NCBI GenBank assembly: GCA_964477275.1
Contig: CAYZDV010000031.1
Coordinates: 1-19,143, forward strand
Length of the DNA stretch: 19,143 nt
DNA from: CAYZDV01 sp964477275
Lineage (GTDB): Bacteria; Acidobacteriota; Aminicenantia; Aminicenantales; Aminicenantaceae
Direction of reading: 5' to 3'
Positions 8,301 to 13,844 of this stretch are shown here, piece by piece. The notes beneath the pieces were generated by a model. It saw nothing but the letters and a program-made list of their open reading frames with translations. It was not told where the DNA came from and did no database searches. Position 1 is the first letter of the stretch. Every line of letters begins with the position of its first letter. The position numbers were made by a program, and so were the translations under genes.

Positions 8301-8627
8301 TACGAGTTCAACTCCCCTCTCCTGGCCTTCTTCACCTCTTCCCACGCCGGAGAGCTGCCGGCCTCCTGCTCTTTCTTCCAGGCCGACCCCTCCAGCATCA
8401 TCCTGGCCACCATCAAAAAAGCAGAAGACAGGGAGAGCCTTATCCTCAGGTTATACGAGTCAGCCGGCACGCCAGCCCGGGCCGTTGTCCGTTTCTTCCA
8501 GCTTCCCAGGAAGGCCTACGAGCTGGACTTGATGGAGAACAGACTGCGCTCGCTTTCTCTCTCGGAAAATTCCCTTTCCCTGGATTTCGGGAGGTCAGAG
8601 ATCAAAACACTGGAGCTTGAATATTAG
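5310..8627 (+). CDS. Secreted alpha-mannosidase, glycoside hydrolase family 38
   Basis: This 1105-residue retaining, zinc-dependent alpha-mannosidase removes terminal alpha-linked mannose. Start ATG 5310 is chosen because AGGGGA (5297-5302) lies seven bases upstream; ATG 5304 and 5316 are in frame but spaced less well, and the open frame back to 5199 lies before the predicted promoter. A Sec signal peptide covers about residues 1-23; its cysteine does not sit in a proper lipobox, so a soluble periplasmic or secreted enzyme is expected. An extra N-terminal region (about 25-290) precedes the GH38 barrel. Family motifs: NAHIDLAWLW with zinc ligands H299 and D301; NPDSFG with D411, the predicted nucleophile and zinc ligand; NDELYLEYHRGTF; QFHDILPGS with H614/D615. 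Beta-sandwich mid and C-terminal domains follow. The sequence most resembles the MAN2C1/Ams1-like branch, usually cytosolic in eukaryotes. No frameshift is visible. Confidence 0.93.
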   Translation: MRMKKFFLIILTIVFLSPLFCFSQNEVQSRIREIETLLDDSIPSWKIERREVEQGGAVELDDSSWEKIPTRALVSDKVFWLRHETTVPEYFAGVRTPGSRIEFVCTFRGVGVFSVEFFHNGEKKESFELRFGNFSTEIEKKFLLSSRAAAGEKILIALRLENRGRLPLVERKEVEPGTYFQAREARIEVAAARSAQRLLSQFLLDARIAAILLDLTPSRELPPRLVRPVSETYQRFSASQEFQSLQERFRSALMAFDLEALRSGQFSKVESSLQNFYRQARPISRLAQETTIHIGGNAHIDLAWLWRWPETVEVAKETFSAIMDNMGEYPDIVYIQSQAQVYKWMEEYHPQVFERIRQKVREGKWEIIGGMWAEPDCNLTDGESFIRQILYGKRYFKEKFGVEVRIGWNPDSFGYNWNMPQFFKKSGIEAFVTQKISWNDTNAFPYFFFWWEGPDGSRILSYFPPTGYVGRLEAESMVNGAKLFEKNTGEKNVFILYGLGNHGGGPNREMLNRAKGYEKQKIFPRIKHSFFSDYLAQMKKSGLEKLPVWNDELYLEYHRGTFTTQGETKKFNRKSEVLLSSAEKLSSLTFLLGREYGQNNLKTAWERVMLNQFHDILPGSSINPVYRDSREHYLEARRLARKELKESLEFLAARVNTARGKEGTPLLVFNTLSWVRDGVVEVRLPAELAEGVRVFDPAGEEVPSQIFCGDEGKTLCFIARRMPAVGYRVYSIQAGRQDAYPSSLSIDETTLENRYFRLTLHPRSGNIISIFDKQEKREVLAPSAQGNELQLFEDIPAQWDAWNIGTTGREWKLDRADSIQIARKGPVMASFEVKKSFLGLAKNRWEPTTDFPSSFFSQEIILYEDLPRIDIEMKADWWEEHVMLKVAFPVDVRSENAAFEIPFASIQRPTGRNTDWEKARFEVPAIRWADLSDGKYGVSLLNDSKYGHDIEDNVMRLTLLRSPLWPDPMADRGKHRFAYALYPHRGDWKEASTVQRGYEFNSPLLAFFTSSHAGELPASCSFFQADPSSIILATIKKAEDRESLILRLYESAGTPARAVVRFFQLPRKAYELDLMENRLRSLSLSENSLSLDFGRSEIKTLELEY

Positions 8628-8640
8628 CCGTGGCGTCCCC

Positions 8641-9084
8641 TCAGAGGAGGAGCCGCCGCTCATCTTTGACCACGTTAAGCACGATATGGGTGACGGTCCT
8701 GTCCACGTATTTCTGGGAAAGAATCCCTTTGATGAATGAATTCAAATCCTCCCTGCTTCTGAAGCGGGCGATAACCATCGAATCCCACTCTCCGGTCACA
8801 TCGTATATGGCGCACACACGGGAGTCTTCGGCAATCTTCTCCTGGGCCTCGATGAGCTTGCCGTGGGAGATGCGGATGGCCACCACCGCCATCAGGTTGA
8901 ACCCGAAGTACTCCGGGTTCAGCACCGGAATATAGCCTTTTATCCCTCCGTTTTCCTCCAGCTTCTTGATCTTGTTGATCACCACCGGCGCAGAGGTCCC
9001 GATTTCCTTGGCAATCTCTCGAAAACTCTTCCGGGAATTCTGGTTCAAAGCCCTGACGATTTTTATCTCCAGGTCATCAGGCAT
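8641..9084 (-). CDS. Lrp/AsnC-family transcriptional regulator
   Basis: This 147-residue feast/famine regulator has an N-terminal winged helix-turn-helix at about 4-55 (SFREIAKEIGTSAPVVINKIKKLE around 20-43) and a RAM ligand-binding/oligomerisation domain at about 65-145, including the family VTGEWD segment (96-101). The length is typical. ATG 9084 follows a strong GAGGAGGAG ribosome site. These proteins bind amino acids and form dimers to octamers on short palindromes. It is divergent from the glutamate-synthase-like operon, with 110 bases between the starts, so control of that operon and of itself is the simplest reading. The effector is probably an amino acid such as glutamate or glutamine, by inference from context. 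Its stop is only 13 bases from the convergent mannosidase stop, with no clear terminator between. Confidence 0.93.
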   Translation of the reverse strand: MPDDLEIKIVRALNQNSRKSFREIAKEIGTSAPVVINKIKKLEENGGIKGYIPVLNPEYFGFNLMAVVAIRISHGKLIEAQEKIAEDSRVCAIYDVTGEWDSMVIARFRSREDLNSFIKGILSQKYVDRTVTHIVLNVVKDERRLLL

Positions 9085-9137
9085 GTCTCCTCCTCTTCAT
9101 TTGTAATGAATATTCCAGAAAAACGATATCATTGTCA

Positions 9138-9166
9138 ATTATAATGCAAACATATCTTGACATTTG
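9138..9166 (-). promoter_or_regulatory. Candidate promoter of the Lrp-family gene
   Basis: On the - strand a perfect TATAAT lies at 9143-9138, giving a leader of about 45 bases. The matching -35 (CAAATG, 9166-9161, 17-base spacing) is poor and touches the edge of the 14-base palindrome. An alternative is TTGACA at 9138-9133 with a weak GAATAT at 9115-9110. The sequence does not decide between them. Confidence 0.3.
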
Positions 9167-9184
9167 AAAATATTTTCATAAAAT
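9157..9184 (+). promoter_or_regulatory. Promoter of the glutamate-synthase-like operon
   Basis: Consensus TTGACA (9157-9162), a 16-base spacer, then TAAAAT (9179-9184). Transcription would start near 9191, only about four bases before the ATG at 9195, and no Shine-Dalgarno sequence precedes that ATG. The first message would therefore be almost leaderless. The spacer is almost filled by a palindrome listed separately. Confidence 0.6.
9165..9178. promoter_or_regulatory. 14-base perfect palindrome, candidate Lrp-family operator
   Basis: TGAAAATATTTTCA is self-complementary over all 14 bases and lies between the -35 and -10 boxes of the operon promoter. It resembles the TGAAA-WWW-TTTCA site described for the archaeal feast/famine regulator FL11, with one more central base. 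Binding here would block polymerase on the operon side and could also affect the divergent regulator gene. Confidence 0.55.
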
Positions 9185-9194
9185 TTAGTTAAAT

Positions 9195-10997
9195 ATGACA
9201 ATAACGGACAGGATCGAGGTTGAGCTGTACACAAAGGATTCCGTCGAACTCCCCCCTATTATAAGAGATCGGTTTCCCCGAATTCAATCTGTTTTCCCCG
9301 TGGAAAGTATTGGGGATGTGCGCAGGCTGTATGCCTTTGCCCGAAAGCAGAAAATGGCGGTCGTTCCCCGCGGGGCTGCCACTTCCGGTATCGGCTGCCT
9401 CATTCCCCTCAAAAAAGCGGTCATGGCCGACCTGACTCCTCTCCACAGGATTCTGGAGATCGATGAGGAAGGAAAAACGGCGACCGTGGAAGCCGGACTC
9501 CGCTGGTGGGAGCTCAAAAACGCGCTGAAAGAGCACTCCCTCGACCTCTGCACCTCACCGACCAGCCTTTTCTCCACGGTGGGTGGATGGCTGTCCACAG
9601 GCGGCTACGGAATCGGCAGCTTCCGCTACGGCCACATCTCCAGCCTGGTGGAAGCCATGGAAATCGTCACTCCCACAAAAAGCCAGTGGCTCGACAGGTC
9701 AGGGGGAGAATTCCGATACGTTATCGGCGCCGAGGGACAGATGGGCATCATCAGCAAGGTCAGGCTGAAGGTGCGGGAGAGAAAAACACTCAAATCCCAT
9801 GCTGTCTTCTTCGACGATGTTTCCCGGGCCGTGCGCTTTGTGACCGGCCTGGTGAGCTCGGTTCCCGACCTCCCTGTCCATGTCTCATTCTTCGACCGCC
9901 ACCGCCTCGGACACAAGAACCTGTTTCTCCCGGAGAACGTCTTCTTTCCCCGGAAAGAAGGAGTGCTTGTCGTCCATGAAGATCCCTGTCCAGAAGACGC
10001 TTTCCTCGACCTGGTCGGGAAAAGTCAGGGAACTCCGGCCGAAAGCCACCTCAGCGCGCTCTTATGGAATGAGCGCTACTTCCCGTTTTCGGCACAACGA
10101 TTTTATTCTTCCCTTCTGGGAAGCGAAGCCGTTCTCCCTCTCCACAACCTCGATCGTTACGTGTCGAGGGCCCGAAAGCTGGCTGAAAACTGCGGTCTTT
10201 CTCTTGCTACCGAGGCCACGGTCATCAACACGAGGGAAGCGGTGGTTCTGTCCATTTTCCCTTCAGACCCGAGGCGACTCATCCACTTCATCCATCTGCT
10301 CTTGAGCTATTCGCTTTCCCGTCTGGCCGGGCAACTCGGCGGAAAACCTTACGGAATCGGGTTGTGGAATCTGCCCCTTCTCCGGAAATTCCTCTCTGCG
10401 CAAACCCTCGAAAGCTTCAGGCTTTTCAAAAAAGAATCCGATCCTTCAAACCTCCTCAACCCCGGCAAGTCTTTCTCCAGCGGCCATTCCCTGACCCGTC
10501 TTTTGAAAATCGCCCATGCGGCAAGTCCGATCCTCTCGAGCCTCGCGCCTTTCATGAAATCTTTCCTCCCCCTCACGGATGAGAGGTTCGTTACGGAGAA
10601 AAAAAAGCCCTCGCCGGCGGAATCCTGCACCAGCTGCGGAGCCTGTGTGGCCGTCTGCCCGGCGTATTTGATCGACCGCACCGAAACCGTAACGGCCAAG
10701 GGAAAACTTTATCTGTTCCGAACCCTGCAGGCAGGGAACCCTCTGCCCTCATCTCTGGCGGAGAAAATCTTCCTCTGCCTTCACTGCCGTCTCTGCGAAA
10801 CCGTCTGCCAGAGCAAGCTGAGCCTCATCCCGGTCTGGGAAAAGCTGGAAGCTGCGGCCGAGAACACGGTCCGCCGTCCGGCAGAGAAGATCAACCAATT
10901 CATCGAGAGTGTCGAATCCCATCCAGCCTATGACCGGTTTCTCGACTCCTTCGGCGTCCCCATCAACTCCTGCCAGAGGAAAAGACAGGATGTATGA
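9195..10997 (+). CDS. GlcD-like FAD-linked oxidase with two 4Fe-4S motifs
   Basis: This 600-residue flavin/iron-sulfur oxidoreductase is the first gene of the operon. The N-terminal PCMH-type FAD-binding domain covers about 28-195: VVPRGAATSGIG (56-67), the SPTSLFSTVGGWLSTGGYGIGS stretch (121-142) and GAEGQMGIIS (178-187). A FAD-oxidase C-terminal domain follows and ends in the typical ESDPSNLLNPGK. The last quarter carries two cysteine clusters, C478/481/484/488 (CTSCGACVAVCP) and C528/531/534/538 (CLHCRLCETVC), as in Fe-S-fused glycolate or D-lactate dehydrogenases. Known relatives oxidise 2-hydroxy acids and pass electrons through Fe-S clusters. ATG 9195 gives the expected N-terminus but has no ribosome site. 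The gene ends eight bases inside the next one. Inference: it feeds electrons to the glutamate-synthase-like proteins in place of GltD. Its donor substrate is not shown by the sequence. Confidence 0.88.
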   Translation: MTITDRIEVELYTKDSVELPPIIRDRFPRIQSVFPVESIGDVRRLYAFARKQKMAVVPRGAATSGIGCLIPLKKAVMADLTPLHRILEIDEEGKTATVEAGLRWWELKNALKEHSLDLCTSPTSLFSTVGGWLSTGGYGIGSFRYGHISSLVEAMEIVTPTKSQWLDRSGGEFRYVIGAEGQMGIISKVRLKVRERKTLKSHAVFFDDVSRAVRFVTGLVSSVPDLPVHVSFFDRHRLGHKNLFLPENVFFPRKEGVLVVHEDPCPEDAFLDLVGKSQGTPAESHLSALLWNERYFPFSAQRFYSSLLGSEAVLPLHNLDRYVSRARKLAENCGLSLATEATVINTREAVVLSIFPSDPRRLIHFIHLLLSYSLSRLAGQLGGKPYGIGLWNLPLLRKFLSAQTLESFRLFKKESDPSNLLNPGKSFSSGHSLTRLLKIAHAASPILSSLAPFMKSFLPLTDERFVTEKKKPSPAESCTSCGACVAVCPAYLIDRTETVTAKGKLYLFRTLQAGNPLPSSLAEKIFLCLHCRLCETVCQSKLSLIPVWEKLEAAAENTVRRPAEKINQFIESVESHPAYDRFLDSFGVPINSCQRKRQDV

Positions 10998-12375
10998 AAG
11001 GTATTATATAGACACATCCGTCACACGACTGCCCTGCACTCTGGTCGGGAAATTCAGGGTCATCCGCAGTGACGCCTGCATCAACTGCGGCCGGTGCATC
11101 GCACACTGCATCTACGAAGTCCACCGCCGCAGCCCGGAGGACCCGCGGAAGATGGCCGAGCCGGTCAGCCCCCTCTGCAAGAACTGTTTCACCTGCATCC
11201 AGAACTGCCCCCGGCAGGCCCTGGAGATGGTCCCCAACGAGGAATTCGAAAGCCTGGGGAACGGCTACTGGACTCCCCACCTCATCCATACCATCTGGAA
11301 TGAGGCCGAGGAGGGGAAAATTCCGGTCTACGGTGCAGGTTACAAGGGTCCCTTCAAAGGCGCTCACTTTGACAGCATGTGGACTGACATGTCGGAAATC
11401 GTCCGGCCGACCCGGGACGGGATTCACGGCCGGGAGTCCATCGCCACTGCCGTCGATCTGGGCCGAAAGCTCCCCTGGATATCTGATTTTGAGAATATCG
11501 CCGTTCCACCTTTTCATGAAGTCCAGCTCCCCATGGTGCTTGACGCCAGCCCGCAGCCGTTCTCCTCAGAGAATATCTGTCGGGCCATCCTCGATGCGGC
11601 CCGCAGGCTGGGGACTCTCGCCTTTCTGGATATGAGCAGCTATTCAGAGGAGGTCCGGCCGTATCTCTCATCTCTGGCGCTTCGGCTTCCGGCCGGGCAG
11701 GCGCCGCAAATGGACTCTCTCCCCTGGAAAGAGGTCCGGTTCGCGGAAATCCTCTTTCCTGAAGAGTATCCCCTGCCCGCACTCGCAGCCGTCCTGGAAA
11801 AATGGAAGAGCGAAAATCCTGCTCTCGTCGTCTCGCTGGGACTTACCTCTTCTGACCTCTCCCCGGAAATGTTCGGTCTCATCGCCGACGGGCTCATCGA
11901 CGTGGTGGATGTCCATGCGGACCGGAACGGGCTTGGCAAAGAGGGAATGTTTATCAGAGACGCTGTCCGGAAGCTCCATATGGAGCTTGTGAAAAAATGC
12001 GTGAGGGATGAAGTCACCATTCTGGGCAAAGGGGGGATGGCTGCCGCCGAACACGTGCCCAAGCTCATCCTCTGCGGGGCCGATGCGGTGGTGCTTGACC
12101 TCTCCCTCCTGGTGGCCCTGGGCTGCCGGGTCTGCCGCCGCTGCGAGCCCGCAGAGTGCCCTGCCCGCCTCTCCGAGCTGGAGTGGAAGACCGCCAGCCA
12201 GCGGGTCATCAACCTGGCCTGCGCCTGGAGGGACCAGCTTCTCGAGGTGTTGAGTGCCATGGGCATCCGGGACGTCAGGCGACTGCGCGGAGAAACCGGC
12301 CGGGCCGTTTTCTCTGAAGAGGTGGAGAAAGAGTCGCTGGGATTCCTGTTTGCCGGAACCGGAATGAAGAAATGA
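10990..12375 (+). CDS. Ferredoxin plus degenerate glutamate synthase FMN-domain paralogue
   Basis: This 461-residue protein is homologous to the next gene product but altered in its core. ATG 10990 overlaps the previous stop; the open frame back to 10909 is not needed. The N-terminus carries two full 4Fe-4S motifs, C30/33/36/40 and C63/66/69/73. A linker near 128-155 (DMSEIVRPTRDGIHGRE) is the one typical of archaeal-type glutamate synthase large subunits. The barrel is shorter: the EGGYPDE, QGAKPGLGG and GGYGGTG signatures of the active partner are missing. Only the last barrel strands and the Cys cluster align well (GKGGMAAAEHVPKLILCGADAVVLD; ALGC then C379/382/385/390). It is probably a non-catalytic structural or electron-transfer partner that forms a heteromer with its paralogue. 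A separate activity cannot be excluded. The stop and the next ATG share ATGA. Confidence 0.8.
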   Translation: MYERYYIDTSVTRLPCTLVGKFRVIRSDACINCGRCIAHCIYEVHRRSPEDPRKMAEPVSPLCKNCFTCIQNCPRQALEMVPNEEFESLGNGYWTPHLIHTIWNEAEEGKIPVYGAGYKGPFKGAHFDSMWTDMSEIVRPTRDGIHGRESIATAVDLGRKLPWISDFENIAVPPFHEVQLPMVLDASPQPFSSENICRAILDAARRLGTLAFLDMSSYSEEVRPYLSSLALRLPAGQAPQMDSLPWKEVRFAEILFPEEYPLPALAAVLEKWKSENPALVVSLGLTSSDLSPEMFGLIADGLIDVVDVHADRNGLGKEGMFIRDAVRKLHMELVKKCVRDEVTILGKGGMAAAEHVPKLILCGADAVVLDLSLLVALGCRVCRRCEPAECPARLSELEWKTASQRVINLACAWRDQLLEVLSAMGIRDVRRLRGETGRAVFSEEVEKESLGFLFAGTGMKK

Positions 12376-13844
12376 AAGTCAACGCAACGCCCAACCCTTC
12401 TTCCAGGTATCGCAGTCCGATCGGCAAGTACAGAGTCTTCCTGAGCGAGCACTGCTTCCACTGCGGGCTCTGCGCCGAGATCTGTCCTCATCGAGTTCTG
12501 GAGAGGATGGAGGGGTTCAACTGTCTCTCCAATCCTGCCTCCGGGCTCTGCCAGGGTCCCCACTGCGAGGCAGGCCCTTACGCCTGCATCAGCCGGTGCC
12601 CGGTGGAGGCCATAAAGGTGGAAGTCGACCCCCAGTGGAAAACACTGGGGGATTTTCGCTGGACTCCTGACCTCATCGTTTCAACCTGGGAAGAGGCAGA
12701 GACAGGGGAAGTCCCCAGCGGGAAATTCGAGTTCAGGAAAGGGGCTTCCGGCGGAGGTTTCGACAGTTTCGATTTCCGGATTGACGGCTCCTCAGCCGGC
12801 ATCTCCAGGGAAGCCGGGAGCATCAGCACCTCGCTCAGCCTCAACCGCCGGTCAGCCGGCCCATCCCTGGACATCCCTGTTCCCTGGTACGGGGCCGGAA
12901 TGTCCTTCGGCTCGGTCGGCCTTGCCACCATGCTCGCCAGGGCCCGGGCAGCCCGGACCTGGAAAACCTTCACCTCCACGGGCGAAGGCGGCTATCCGGA
13001 CGAGCTCATTCCCTGCAGTCAGCACATCATTACCCAGATCGCCACCGGCCTGTTCGGAGTCCGGGAGGAGACCATCCAGAGAGCCAGGATCATCGAATTC
13101 AAGTATGCCCAGGGTGCAAAGCCCGGGCTGGGAGGCCACTTGCTGGGCGACAAGAACACCCCGGCTGTGGCGGCCAGGAGGGAGGCGGTTCCCTGGACTT
13201 CCCTCTTCTCTCCTTTTCCCTTCCACAGCGTCTATTCGGTCGAAGACCACAAGAAGCACATCGACTGGGTGAAAACGATCAACCCCGGCGCCCTGATTTC
13301 GGTCAAGGTCTCCACTCCCTCGGATGTGGACATGGTCGCTGTGGGCAGTTACTACGCCGGAGCGAACATCATCAACCTGGACGGAGGCTATGGAGGGACA
13401 GGAGCGGCGCCGGAGATCGCGAAGAAAAACATCGCCATGCCCATCGAATACGCCATCCCCAAGGTCCATGACTTCCTCCTGGAGGAGGGAATCCGGGATG
13501 AAATCGTGCTCATGGCCTCAGGCGGCATCCGGACAGCCTTCGATGCGGCCAAGGCCATTGCCCTCGGCGCTGACGGCGTCATCCTGGGAACAGCAGAACT
13601 GGTCGCCCTGGGCTGCGTGAGGTGCGGAAACTGCGAGAGCGGACGCGGATGTCCCCGCGGCATCGCCACCACCGATTCGCAGCTCGAAGCCCAGCTCGAC
13701 CCGCAGTGGGGAGCCCGGCGCATCGCGAACCTCTACGCTTCCTGGCAAAAACAGCTCAGGCAGCTTCTCTGCTCCCTCGGTCTCAACCATATCCAGGACC
13801 TGAGAGGCCGGCGAGACCTGCTGAGGCGAAGCGATGGGAAATAA
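12372..13844 (+). CDS. Glutamate synthase central domain, ferredoxin/FMN (archaeal GltB2 type)
   Basis: This 490-residue stand-alone synthase domain corresponds to the FMN barrel of GltB. It makes glutamate from 2-oxoglutarate and ammonia using two electrons. An N-terminal ferredoxin domain has C28/31/34/38 and a second set ending CISRCP (C72, C76, with C60 and C65 upstream). The TIM barrel begins near 160: YGAGMSFGSVG (173-183), EGGYPDE (205-211), QGAKPGLGGHLLGDKNT (247-263), SPFPFHSVYS, VSTPSD, then the glycine-rich phosphate loop NLDGGYGGTGA (335-345) and MASGGIRTAFDAAKAIALGADGV nearer the C-terminus. A Cys cluster C415/418/421/427 corresponds to the 3Fe-4S site. All expected catalytic signatures are present. 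It lacks the amidotransferase and GXGXG domains, which are encoded by the next gene. It overlaps both neighbours (ATGA at the start, 11 bases at the end), which suggests coupled translation in a defined ratio. Confidence 0.92.
   Translation: MKVNATPNPSSRYRSPIGKYRVFLSEHCFHCGLCAEICPHRVLERMEGFNCLSNPASGLCQGPHCEAGPYACISRCPVEAIKVEVDPQWKTLGDFRWTPDLIVSTWEEAETGEVPSGKFEFRKGASGGGFDSFDFRIDGSSAGISREAGSISTSLSLNRRSAGPSLDIPVPWYGAGMSFGSVGLATMLARARAARTWKTFTSTGEGGYPDELIPCSQHIITQIATGLFGVREETIQRARIIEFKYAQGAKPGLGGHLLGDKNTPAVAARREAVPWTSLFSPFPFHSVYSVEDHKKHIDWVKTINPGALISVKVSTPSDVDMVAVGSYYAGANIINLDGGYGGTGAAPEIAKKNIAMPIEYAIPKVHDFLLEEGIRDEIVLMASGGIRTAFDAAKAIALGADGVILGTAELVALGCVRCGNCESGRGCPRGIATTDSQLEAQLDPQWGARRIANLYASWQKQLRQLLCSLGLNHIQDLRGRRDLLRRSDGK
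12629..12651. other. Strong hairpin inside the synthase-domain gene
   Basis: CCCCCAGTG (12629-12637) and CACTGGGGG (12643-12651) are perfect inverted halves around a GAAAA loop. It lies about 260 bases into the coding region, where it encodes the segment around DPQWKTLGD. A nine-pair GC-rich stem with an A-rich loop is stable enough to affect translation or RNA processing. It may also be chance in GC-rich code. Confidence 0.6.

Noticed and set aside
7050..8345. 431-codon open frame on the - strand
   Set aside because: It is antisense to the mannosidase gene, with no ribosome site or recognisable motif; the + frame carries the GH38 signatures.
10909..10989. Longer start for the degenerate synthase paralogue
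   Set aside because: The extra residues are an out-of-frame reading of the FAD protein's end; homology begins after ATG 10990, which gives the normal short overlap.
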